34,448 bases of DNA from an uncultured Bacilli bacterium (GTDB lineage Bacteria > Bacillota_I > Bacilli_A > RF39 > UBA660). The stretch covers positions 1 through 34,448 of the forward strand of contig CANQXB010000004.1 of the NCBI GenBank assembly GCA_947627805.1, in the 5' to 3' direction. The notes under the pieces are model-generated. The model saw only the letters and a program-made list of their open reading frames with translations. It did no database searches and was not told the DNA's origin. Each line of letters begins with the position of its first letter. Positions within the stretch are counted from its first letter, which is position 1. Position numbers and translations under genes: made by a program. Positions 7,330 through 16,117 of the stretch are shown piece after piece.

Positions 7330-10146
7330 CTATTTATTAGCCTCAAATATTTTCTTTAAGAATTCTCCGGTAAAGGAACCTTTAACTTTACTTACTTCTT
7401 CTGGAGTACCAGTAGCAATTACATTACCGCCAAATTTACCACCTTCAGGTCCTAAATCAATAACATAATCAGCTTGCTTAATAACATCTAAATTATGTTC
7501 AATAACAATAACCGTATCGCCATTATCAACAATCCGATTTAATACTTCAAGAAGTTTTTTAATGTCCGCTGAATGAAGTCCTGTTGTTGGTTCATCTAAA
7601 ATAAATACGGATTTACCCGTGGCTTTCTTTTGAAGTTCTTTTGCTAGTTTTACTCTTCCCGCTTCGCCACCAGATAAAGTTGGAGCTCCTTGTCCTAATT
7701 TAATATAAGATAAACCTACTTCATTCATAACTTTTAATTTATCATAAACTTTCGGAATATTTTCAAAAAATTTTAAAGCTTCACTTACTCGCATATCTAA
7801 AACATCAGCAATACTTTTGCCTTTAAATTTAACATCTAAAGTTTCTTTATTATATCTTTTACCCCCACAAACATCACAAGGAACATAAACATCAGGTAAG
7901 AAATGCATTTCAATTTTCTTAACTCCATCACCCCAACAAGCTTCACATCTTCCCCCTTTAACATTAAAGGAGAATCTTCCTTTATCATAACCTCGCATTT
8001 TAGATTCTTTCATATTAGCAAAAACATCTCTAATATCATCAAATACTCCTACATAAGTAGCCGGATTACTTCTTGGTGTTCTTCCAATGGCATCTTGACT
8101 AATATTTACTACTTTATCAACATTTTCGATACCTTTAATACTCTTACATTTACCCGGTATATCTTTAGAACGATAAATTTCTTTATGTAAGGTTTTATAT
8201 AATATTTCATTAACTAAAGTTGATTTACCACTTCCTGATACTCCAGTTACTACAATAAACTTATTTAAAGGGAATTTAACATTTATTTTATTTAAGTTAT
8301 TTTCTTCAGCTCCTCTAACTTCTAAGAATAAGCCATTTCCTTTCCGATTTTTTTTAGGTATTTCAATTTTTTCTTTACCACTTAAATAACGACCCGTAAT
8401 ACTTTTATCATTTTGCATTACTTCTTTAGGAGTACCCGCCGCAACTACATAACCTCCGGCTTCGCCCGCTCCCGGACCAATATCGACTAAATAATCCGCT
8501 GCTAGCATTGTATCAGTATCATGTTCTACCACAATTAAGGTATTACCTAAATCCCGCATTTCTTTTAAAGAATTAATTAATTTTTCATTATCTCTTTGAT
8601 GAAGTCCAATCGATGGTTCATCTAACACATATAAAACACCAGAAAGTTTACTACCAATTTGGGTAGCAAGTCTTATTCTTTGAGCTTCTCCACCTGATAA
8701 AGTCGCCGCACTTCTGGCTAAAGTTAAATAACTTAAACCCACATTCATTAAAAATTCTAATCTTGCTAAAATTTCTTTAATAAGAAGACTACTAATTTCT
8801 TTTTCTTCATTAGTAAGTTTTAAATTTTCTAAAAATTCTTTTAATTCATCAATTGCCATTTCCGTAAGTTCATAAATATTCTTTTTATTGATTTTAACAG
8901 CTAAAATTTCTTCTTTTAATCTTGTTCCATGACATTCATTACAAATAGATTCCACCATAAAGCCTTCAATCCATTCTCTAATCCAAGAAGAATTGGTTTC
9001 CAAATAACGTCTTTCTAAATTATTAACAATACCTTCATATTTACTTTTCGTATCTCTTGTACTCCCATTTTTAGCTACATAATGGAAATCCATAACATCA
9101 TTGGTTCCATATAAAATAATATATAAATCTTTTTTAGGCATATCTTTAACTGGCATATCTAAATCTATATTATAATGTTCCGCTACTGTTTTTAAACTAC
9201 TCATATACATATTGTTATCTAAGTTAATAGCCACAATAGCGCCTTTATTAATACTTTTAGTTTTATCAGGAATTAATAATTCTTCACTAATTTTAAGTTT
9301 AGTTCCTAATCCTTTACATTCCTCACATGCTCCATATGGTGAGTTAAAAGAAAACATTCTTGGTTCTAGTTCACTTATAGAAAAATTACAATAAGGACAA
9401 GCATAATTTTCACTCATTAAAAGTTCTTCTTCATCATTTATCTTAATAATAACAAGGCCATGAGCCATCTTAGCACTAACTTCTAAAGCTTCGAAAATCC
9501 GACTTCGCTCTTCACTATTTACTCTTAATTTATCAATTAAAACATAAATATCATCTTTAATATTTTTTTCTAAAGTTATTTCATCAGCACTATTATATAA
9601 AGTTCCATTAACTAAAATTCTCGTAAAACCTTTACTTTGTAAATCTTCAATTAAATCTTTATGCGTTCCTTTTTCTCCTCTTACAACAGGTGCATAAATT
9701 TCAATTTTAGTTCCTTCTTCAAAATTTAAAACTTTGTTAGTCATCTCTTCAATACTTTGACTTTTAATTGGTATTTTATGTATAGGACAATAAGGTACCC
9801 CAATTCTCGCAAATAAAAGTCTTAAATAATCGTATAATTCAGTAATAGTTCCTACTGTTGAACGAGGATTTTTATTCGTGGTTTTTTGGTCAATTGAAAT
9901 ACTTGGAGATAATCCTTCAATAGAATCCACATCAGGTTTATCACCAGAACCTATAAATTGCCGAGCATAAGCTGATAAGCTTTCCACATATCTTCTTTCT
10001 CCTTCAGCATAAATAGTGTCAAAAGCTAAACTACTTTTACCACTTCCCGAAACTCCTGTCATAACAATTAACTTGTTTTTGGGTAGTTCCAAATCAATAT
10101 TTTTTAAATTATTCTCTCTTGCTCCTCTAATAACAATTTTATCCAT
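7330..10146 (-). CDS. uvrA: Excinuclease ABC subunit A
   Basis: Two ABC ATPase modules (GVSGSGKSSLAFDTIYAEGERRY; GVSGSGKSTLVNEILY), zinc finger CPYC...CEECKG and CEACWGDG...CDVCGGKRY. Confidence 0.97.
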   Translation of the reverse strand: MDKIVIRGARENNLKNIDLELPKNKLIVMTGVSGSGKSSLAFDTIYAEGERRYVESLSAYARQFIGSGDKPDVDSIEGLSPSISIDQKTTNKNPRSTVGTITELYDYLRLLFARIGVPYCPIHKIPIKSQSIEEMTNKVLNFEEGTKIEIYAPVVRGEKGTHKDLIEDLQSKGFTRILVNGTLYNSADEITLEKNIKDDIYVLIDKLRVNSEERSRIFEALEVSAKMAHGLVIIKINDEEELLMSENYACPYCNFSISELEPRMFSFNSPYGACEECKGLGTKLKISEELLIPDKTKSINKGAIVAINLDNNMYMSSLKTVAEHYNIDLDMPVKDMPKKDLYIILYGTNDVMDFHYVAKNGSTRDTKSKYEGIVNNLERRYLETNSSWIREWIEGFMVESICNECHGTRLKEEILAVKINKKNIYELTEMAIDELKEFLENLKLTNEEKEISSLLIKEILARLEFLMNVGLSYLTLARSAATLSGGEAQRIRLATQIGSKLSGVLYVLDEPSIGLHQRDNEKLINSLKEMRDLGNTLIVVEHDTDTMLAADYLVDIGPGAGEAGGYVVAAGTPKEVMQNDKSITGRYLSGKEKIEIPKKNRKGNGLFLEVRGAEENNLNKINVKFPLNKFIVVTGVSGSGKSTLVNEILYKTLHKEIYRSKDIPGKCKSIKGIENVDKVVNISQDAIGRTPRSNPATYVGVFDDIRDVFANMKESKMRGYDKGRFSFNVKGGRCEACWGDGVKKIEMHFLPDVYVPCDVCGGKRYNKETLDVKFKGKSIADVLDMRVSEALKFFENIPKVYDKLKVMNEVGLSYIKLGQGAPTLSGGEAGRVKLAKELQKKATGKSVFILDEPTTGLHSADIKKLLEVLNRIVDNGDTVIVIEHNLDVIKQADYVIDLGPEGGKFGGNVIATGTPEEVSKVKGSFTGEFLKKIFEANK

Positions 10147-10259
10147 TTTTCTTCACCACAAATTCTCTTTATATTTTAAACTTTTTCTTATAAATTTCAA
10201 GCATAAATACTATATCAAACAATTGTATTCTTTGCAAGTCTAAATTAAAATATTATATG

Positions 10260-10287
10260 AAAAAGGCACCATTACCCAAGTGCCTTT
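10260..10287 (-). terminator. Rho-independent terminator downstream of the 343 aa gene
   Basis: AAAGGCAC/GTGCCTTT stem followed by T-run on minus strand. Confidence 0.75.
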
Positions 10288-10289
10288 AC

Positions 10290-10315
10290 AATGTAGAGAT
10301 TCTTTCCTCTACATT
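10290..10315. repeat. Second hairpin in tandem with the terminator
   Basis: AATGTAGAG-ATTCTTTC-CTCTACATT, 9-bp perfect stem. Confidence 0.65.
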
Positions 10316-10346
10316 AGTAGTATAAACAAATCTTTAATTATTATAC

Positions 10347-11378
10347 TTATTTTTTAATTAATTTATAAGAAAGACTCCCTAATTTTTCATTTGTTAAATT
10401 TTGCATACTTCCTTCATATGTTTTAGCTATTTCTCCTTCAGGAGTAAAATAATAAATTTGACAAGTTAACATATCTTTATAAACTCGAAGAGGAAGAGTT
10501 GTTCTAATTCCTAAATGAAAATACCCTTTATAGCCAATTGACCCCATACCCCCTGAACAATGAACATGATAACCTAATCTTCCTAAAGAACTACGACCAC
10601 TTATCATCGGAATTAAATTATTAGTTTCGGTCCATTCATTAGTTCTTCCTAAATAAGTTTTATCAGGGTATAAAATAACTCCTTCATCACCAATATTAAA
10701 ATATTCTACTTTATTTTCTTTTTTGATATCTAAAACAGGATCTGTATAATAACCCATTTTCGGATTTAAACTTAAATTAACGGAATTAGGATTAATTAAG
10801 ATTTTATTATCGGGATTAATAACGATATCACCCGTAGTCATTCTTTTCTTTATTTCATCGCCACTAAGCATGCCAATTTCTTGGCTAGTCTCATCTAAAC
10901 TTTTAAAAAATGTTAGATTACCCACTTCAATATTGGGATAAATTATTGTTGGTTTCGTACAAATTATACTAAGTAAAAATGGTCCATCATAATTATCCGT
11001 ACCATAACCACTCGTTAGTTCAATACTTAGTCCTAGTAATGATAAAGAAGTTCTTCCATGCATAACAGGAATATAACCATTTGTTTTAATATGCTCATTA
11101 GTCTTAGCTAAATAGACCTTATGAGGTTCCAAAAGAAAACCCGTTTGAGGAATGTGTGTTTTTCTTAATTTATTAATAGTTCCTTTAAATACTTCTTCTT
11201 GATATTCATAACTTTCTTTAGTATCAACAATCATATAATCATAAAAATATAATTCATCACTTAAAGAAATAAGACAACTATTCGGTTTATCTAAAGCATT
11301 CTCTAACATATTAGTAATTTTAATATTTCCAGATTCTATTTGGTTTTTTATTTCTTTACTTGTGAGCATGAAAACCAT
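10347..11378 (-). CDS. Tandem (two-domain) dCTP deaminase/dUTPase-fold protein with degenerate active sites
   Basis: Two copies of the Dcd-like core: MHGRTSLSLLGLSIELTSGYGTDNYDG and ISGRSSLGRLGYHVHCSGGMGSIGYKG; both with K.YL(A/G)(K/R)TNE. Confidence 0.75.
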   Translation of the reverse strand: MVFMLTSKEIKNQIESGNIKITNMLENALDKPNSCLISLSDELYFYDYMIVDTKESYEYQEEVFKGTINKLRKTHIPQTGFLLEPHKVYLAKTNEHIKTNGYIPVMHGRTSLSLLGLSIELTSGYGTDNYDGPFLLSIICTKPTIIYPNIEVGNLTFFKSLDETSQEIGMLSGDEIKKRMTTGDIVINPDNKILINPNSVNLSLNPKMGYYTDPVLDIKKENKVEYFNIGDEGVILYPDKTYLGRTNEWTETNNLIPMISGRSSLGRLGYHVHCSGGMGSIGYKGYFHLGIRTTLPLRVYKDMLTCQIYYFTPEGEIAKTYEGSMQNLTNEKLGSLSYKLIKK

Positions 11379-11910
11379 CCTTTTCTAATGTTCTTCCCTT
11401 ACCATATTCTTTGGCCATTCTTGATTCCGTAGCTTCAATTTGTCTAAAATATTTACCCCGATAAACATTTTTGCCACTTCCAATTAAAGGGTAATAATAG
11501 ATTCTTCCAATAGGAATATTGGGGTATGCAATCGTCGGATTAGCACAAATAATTTCTAAAGTCCAAGTCCCTTCAAAACCATTATCACCAAAACCGGCAG
11601 TTATATGAATTTCGACACCTAAACTAGCAAGTTCGGTAATTCCTGATAAAAGAGGAACATAACCATATGTTTTGGTATATTCATTAGTTCTGCCTAAATA
11701 AAGTTTATTAGGCTCTAACATAAGACCTTCATTAGGTATTTTAATAACCTTAGTGGGGCTCGGATTTTGCACATCTAAAAAAGGAGCATCATAGACTTTT
11801 AAAGTATCACCTAAAGTTACTTCAATATAATTTTCCCCAATTTTATTTTCATAATCATCCACATAAATATCTTGAGGAAAAGCTTTTTTTATTCCATCTT
11901 TATTTAACAT
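11356..11910 (-). CDS. Single-domain dCTP deaminase/dUTPase-fold protein
   Basis: LSGITELASLGVEIHITAGFGDNGFEGTWTLEII plus KLYLGRTNEYTKTYGYVPLL; overlaps next gene by 23 nt. Confidence 0.75.
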   Translation of the reverse strand: MLNKDGIKKAFPQDIYVDDYENKIGENYIEVTLGDTLKVYDAPFLDVQNPSPTKVIKIPNEGLMLEPNKLYLGRTNEYTKTYGYVPLLSGITELASLGVEIHITAGFGDNGFEGTWTLEIICANPTIAYPNIPIGRIYYYPLIGSGKNVYRGKYFRQIEATESRMAKEYGKGRTLEKDGFHAHK

Positions 11911-11920
11911 AAAACCCTCC

Positions 11921-13447
11921 TTACTTTTCTTTAATTAATTTTTTATCTTTTTCAATAAAATCACTATAATCATTATTATAAATTACTTTTTTGACTTTCT
12001 TACCTATTTCCGTATTTTGATATTTAGTTAAAATTCTATCTATAACAATATCTTTAGTTAATAGATAATAAGTAGAAATATACATTAATTTCTTTAAGAT
12101 ATCTACTTCTGCATATCCCTTTAATATTTCTACTAAAAATACTCTTGCTACCATATAGAAATCCTCAAAATCATCTTTGGTAAATTTATCTAAAGGAACA
12201 CTTTCTAATACTTTAAGAAAATTCTTTTCTTCGGTTAAACTTTCGCCATAGTTATCTAATAAAAATAATAATCTAACTTTAACATTTTCTAATTCTTCAT
12301 TATTTCCATATTTATTTATAAGATAATGCGCTAAAAGAATATATCTTAAATAAAAGGCGCGAGTAATATTTTGATTAGCTAAATAAAACTTAAATAATTC
12401 GATGACCTCTTCTATTTCACTAATTTCTTCCTCTTCATCATCTTCGTCTTCTTCGTCATCATCTTCTACTTCATCTTCAAAATCATCATGATAAGCCGCC
12501 ATTTTTTCTTCTATTTCTTCCATTTCTTCTAAAAATTCATCAGGGAAAATTGGTTCTGCTAAACAAGAGCCATAATCTTCTTCGGATAATTCTTCATCAT
12601 CATTACTGTTTTGGGCTTTTGCAAATTTTTTATATTCAAATAGGCCTTGTATATCCATAAGTAACTTATCACAAGCAATTGATTTAGTACCAAAAATAGC
12701 ATCATAAAAACTATTTTCTAATAAATACTCTAATTTTTTCTCATGTAACTCACAAAATTTATCTTTTATAATATCTTCACTAAGTAAGTCATAATCGTCA
12801 TCATCATTTAACAATCCTAAACATCTAATGATAGTATCATAACATCTAATTTTCACATAAGAAGAATTTCCTATTTTAGTTAAAGTGTTAACAATAAACT
12901 TAGAAATAGTTTCTATATTAGGACTATTTTTAATAATTTTATATTCATAGTAATATTTTTCTAATATTTTTTCTACTTCTATAAGTTTTAAAACTTCATT
13001 CTTAATTTTCGTAGCATGCAAAGCATCCATAGGTTTTAAATGTTTACTAAAACCTATTAATTCGCCACATATTAACTGATTATAAGGATCTTCATAAAAA
13101 GGAAGATTAAATTTCACATCCCCAAATGATTCCATATCAACATCTTCTTTTATATAAATTCTTTCATTATCATAAGTAAAATATTCGTCATAATTAATTA
13201 AAAAATTTTCAAAGTTTTTTCTTTCTTCTTCTAAAGATATATTAAGTCCATAATTATGAAATTCTTTAAGTAATTCTGGGAAATATTCATCATCATATTC
13301 CTTAAAACGACTGTGATAATCAATATGTTCTTGAATTAGAGCAAGACGATAATTATGTAATTCTTCAAAAGTTAAAGACCTTTTATCTTCATAATCGTAA
13401 TATCTTTCAAATGCTAAAAAAATTATAAAATCAAAATAATTCTCCAT
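11921..13447 (-). CDS. Hypothetical protein with central poly-acidic segment
   Basis: 508 aa ORF; DDFEDEVEDDDEEDEDDEEEE tract; 10 nt upstream of the Dcd-like gene. Confidence 0.65.
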   Translation of the reverse strand: MENYFDFIIFLAFERYYDYEDKRSLTFEELHNYRLALIQEHIDYHSRFKEYDDEYFPELLKEFHNYGLNISLEEERKNFENFLINYDEYFTYDNERIYIKEDVDMESFGDVKFNLPFYEDPYNQLICGELIGFSKHLKPMDALHATKIKNEVLKLIEVEKILEKYYYEYKIIKNSPNIETISKFIVNTLTKIGNSSYVKIRCYDTIIRCLGLLNDDDDYDLLSEDIIKDKFCELHEKKLEYLLENSFYDAIFGTKSIACDKLLMDIQGLFEYKKFAKAQNSNDDEELSEEDYGSCLAEPIFPDEFLEEMEEIEEKMAAYHDDFEDEVEDDDEEDEDDEEEEISEIEEVIELFKFYLANQNITRAFYLRYILLAHYLINKYGNNEELENVKVRLLFLLDNYGESLTEEKNFLKVLESVPLDKFTKDDFEDFYMVARVFLVEILKGYAEVDILKKLMYISTYYLLTKDIVIDRILTKYQNTEIGKKVKKVIYNNDYSDFIEKDKKLIKEK

Positions 13448-13465
13448 AAAACCTCCTAATTATAT

Positions 13466-14083
13466 TTATTTTTCAACATTTACAAAACGCATTGTTTTAA
13501 TGCTTTGGGTAACAATTGGTTTGTCATAATCATCAGTTCTTACTTTAGATATTTCTAAGATGTTTTTATAACCTGCGATTACTTTACCAAAGGCGGCATA
13601 AGCCCCATCTAAATAGCCAATACTATCATTATCATTAACACAAATAAAGAATTGACTAGAAGCACTGTTAAAATCTTTTTCTTGTCTTGCCATCGATATT
13701 ATTCCTTCTTCATGTTTTAAATTGTTTTCAAAACCATTTTGAGCAAATTCCCCTTTAATAGAATCTTCACTTCCCCCAGTACCATTGCCAAGAGGATCTC
13801 CCGTTTGCACCATAAAATCCGCAATTACCCGATGAAAAATTAAGCCATCATAAAATTTTTCTTTTACTAACTTTTGAAAATTAGCCACCGTTTCAGGAGC
13901 AATATCCAGATATAACTCCATAATTACTACTTTATCTTTATTAGTAACCATTTTTACATAATTAGTTACTTCTTCCGTTTCTGTATATTTGATATTTTCG
14001 ATTTCGCCATTTGTTAAATCTTTTTTAGCACAGCCAAAAGTAAATATCGTCAAAAATAAAAATAGATAGATTAATTTTTTCAT
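13466..14083 (-). CDS. Cyclophilin-type peptidyl-prolyl isomerase lipoprotein; start at 14083 preferred
   Basis: Signal peptide with lipobox MKKLIYLFLFLTIFTFGC; FHRVIADFMVQTGDPLGNGTGG and NSASSQFFICVND cyclophilin motifs. Confidence 0.9.
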   Translation of the reverse strand: MKKLIYLFLFLTIFTFGCAKKDLTNGEIENIKYTETEEVTNYVKMVTNKDKVVIMELYLDIAPETVANFQKLVKEKFYDGLIFHRVIADFMVQTGDPLGNGTGGSEDSIKGEFAQNGFENNLKHEEGIISMARQEKDFNSASSQFFICVNDNDSIGYLDGAYAAFGKVIAGYKNILEISKVRTDDYDKPIVTQSIKTMRFVNVEK

Positions 14084-14134
14084 GTTATCACCTATAACCA
14101 TTATAATCTATCTATTTAAATTTATAAAGTCTTT

Positions 14135-14464
14135 TTATTTCTTTTTTAATTTAACCGCCGTACCATAAACAATAATTTCAGCAGCGCCACCCATAACAGC
14201 GGAAGAACCATACCTAATATTAATAACGGCATCAGCGCCCAAACTTTCGGCTTCATCAACCATTCTTTTAGTAGCCATTTTTCTCGCTAAACTTATCATA
14301 TCGGTGTAACTTGCAATTTCACCACCGACAATAGTTTTAAGCCCGGCCATAAAATCTCTTCCAATATTTTTGGATTGCACAATTTGTCCTTTAACAAGTC
14401 CTAAAACTTCTTCAATTTCTTCTCCTGGTAAATAATCAATATTTACTAGCTTCATCTTCTTCAC
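14135..14464 (-). CDS. YbjQ/UPF0145 family protein
   Basis: KNIGRDFMAGLKTIVGGEIASYTDMISLARKMATKRMVDEAESLGADAVINIRYGSSAVMGGAAEIIVYGTAV is the family signature. Confidence 0.88.
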   Translation of the reverse strand: MKKMKLVNIDYLPGEEIEEVLGLVKGQIVQSKNIGRDFMAGLKTIVGGEIASYTDMISLARKMATKRMVDEAESLGADAVINIRYGSSAVMGGAAEIIVYGTAVKLKKK

Positions 14465-15080
14465 CTCCTAAAATTTCTTTAATTCTTTTAATTAAATTAA
14501 TTAAAACGGCTCCAACTGGTAAACCAAGAATTAACATTAAAAACCAAAATAATGGCCATGGACACTTTTCAACTTCCGTAATTTGAAAATAACAAATAAG
14601 ACCAATCAAAAAGATAAAAATACCACTAAAAATTAAACTGGCAAGAATGGCTCCGCCGATTCTTTTTCCTTTACTAGGTAACTCCCTATTCATTGTAAAT
14701 CGCTCCTTTTTATTTAATATATTTATTTCTTTAAAATATTTTTCAATATTTAAATTTTCATAAGTAACATCATCTTTAATTATTTCTTGGCACATTTCTT
14801 TTACTTTATCAAAATTTAATTTTAAACTATCAATTTTTTGAATCCGATTATTTAAACAATCTTTTAAAGATATTTTTCCTTCATTTAATTCTCTTAATTC
14901 TTTAATGGGTACATCTAGTTCTCTTAAAAATTTAATAATTTTTAATTTCTTTATGTCTTCTTCATCATAATACCGGTAGTCATTATCTTTTCTTTTCGGA
15001 TTTAGTAAATGATTATCTTCATAAAACCGAATACTTTTTTTAGATAATCCCACGATATTTTCAACTTCATTAATAAGCAT
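14436..15080 (-). CDS. Membrane-anchored MerR-family regulator
   Basis: N-terminal MerR HTH (LSKKSIRFYEDNHLLNPKRKDNDYRYYDEEDI) and two C-terminal transmembrane helices. Confidence 0.85.
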   Translation of the reverse strand: MLINEVENIVGLSKKSIRFYEDNHLLNPKRKDNDYRYYDEEDIKKLKIIKFLRELDVPIKELRELNEGKISLKDCLNNRIQKIDSLKLNFDKVKEMCQEIIKDDVTYENLNIEKYFKEINILNKKERFTMNRELPSKGKRIGGAILASLIFSGIFIFLIGLICYFQITEVEKCPWPLFWFLMLILGLPVGAVLINLIKRIKEILGGEEDEASKY

Positions 15081-15100
15081 ATTATCTCCTTTCTAACCTT

Positions 15101-15131
15101 AATATAAACTATTACCTTGGGTTAAGGTCAA
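15101..15131 (-). promoter_or_regulatory. MerR-type promoter with 19-bp spacer
   Basis: Minus strand TTGACC-(TTAACCCAAGGTAATAGTT, 19 nt)-TATATT; dyad ACCTT-AACCC-AAGGT overlapping the -35. Confidence 0.75.
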
Positions 15132-15157
15132 GAAAAAAAGAAATATTATACATATTT

Positions 15158-16117
15158 CTAAACTTTCGCTTTAACTTTAATAGCCCCTTTATCACACTTA
15201 TTACCCCAGGCATCAATAAGTTCGCCATCTTTATAAACGCAAATTCGCTCGCAATTATTGGCACATCCTTTGCATTCAATACCTTTAGTTTCAAAAGTAA
15301 CATCTTCAATATTAAAATCAAAACTTACCTCGGGAGCTTTTTTAGATAGGATGGCTACTCCTAGAGCTCCCATTAAATGGGAATTAGGGTCCACGATAAT
15401 TTTTTCCCCAGTAGCTTCTTCAAAGGCTTTAATAACCCCGACATTTTTAGATACTCCGCCTTGGAAGACGATTGGCGCACTAATCTTTTTACCTTTACCA
15501 ACATTATTTAAATAGTTATTAACAACAGCCTTACAAAGTCCCGCAATTATATCTTCTTTTTTATGACCAATTTGGGCTTTATGAACTAAATCACTTTCAG
15601 CAAAAACGGTACAACGGGCCGCAATATTAGTGGGATTTTTACTCTTTAAAGCCATTTCGCCAAATTCTTCAACTTCAAGTCCCAATCTTTTCGATTGACT
15701 AGATAAAAATGAACCTGTTCCGGCAGCACATAAAGTATTCATAGCATAATCCGTCACGATACCATGGTCAATAATAATTATTTTGGAATCTTGGCCTCCA
15801 ATTTCAAAAATTGTATGGACATCAGGGTATAAAGATAAAGTTCCAATCGCATGAGCCGTTATTTCATTTTTAACAATGTTAGCTCCTAGGATGACCCCAA
15901 TTAATTTACGAGCTGACCCTGTCGTTCCTACTCCCACTACTTTATATTTTCTTTCATTAAATTGACCTTTTAAAATACTTATTAATCTTTTAACGGCTCC
16001 GATGGGGTCTCCTTCGGTCCAAATATATTCACTAGCCAAAATTTTATTATCTTCATCTATTATTATTCCTTTAGTAGATATTGATCCAATATCTACTCCC
16101 ATATAGGCTTTTTTCAT
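15158..16117 (-). CDS. HgdC/BadF-type acyl-CoA dehydratase activase with C-terminal Cys cluster
   Basis: MGVDIGSISTKGIIID, FEIGGQDSKII, CAAGTGSFLSSQSKRL; C-terminal CKGCANNCERICVYKDGE. Confidence 0.9.
   Translation of the reverse strand: MKKAYMGVDIGSISTKGIIIDEDNKILASEYIWTEGDPIGAVKRLISILKGQFNERKYKVVGVGTTGSARKLIGVILGANIVKNEITAHAIGTLSLYPDVHTIFEIGGQDSKIIIIDHGIVTDYAMNTLCAAGTGSFLSSQSKRLGLEVEEFGEMALKSKNPTNIAARCTVFAESDLVHKAQIGHKKEDIIAGLCKAVVNNYLNNVGKGKKISAPIVFQGGVSKNVGVIKAFEEATGEKIIVDPNSHLMGALGVAILSKKAPEVSFDFNIEDVTFETKGIECKGCANNCERICVYKDGELIDAWGNKCDKGAIKVKAKV

Noticed and set aside
7903-8190. Plus-strand ORF (95 aa) inside uvrA, with similar small plus-strand ORFs at 9212-9394 and 10016-10243
   Set aside because: Antisense to or overlapping the strongly supported uvrA coding frame; no RBS or family signal.
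12430-12480. CTT/CAT-rich low-complexity stretch as a possible microsatellite
   Set aside because: It encodes the acidic Asp/Glu tract of the 508 aa protein in frame and is not a perfect repeat.
15112-15321. 69 aa minus-strand ORF overlapping the activase 3' end, and plus-strand 15258-15515
   Set aside because: Alternative frames of the activase gene; the activase frame has clear family motifs.
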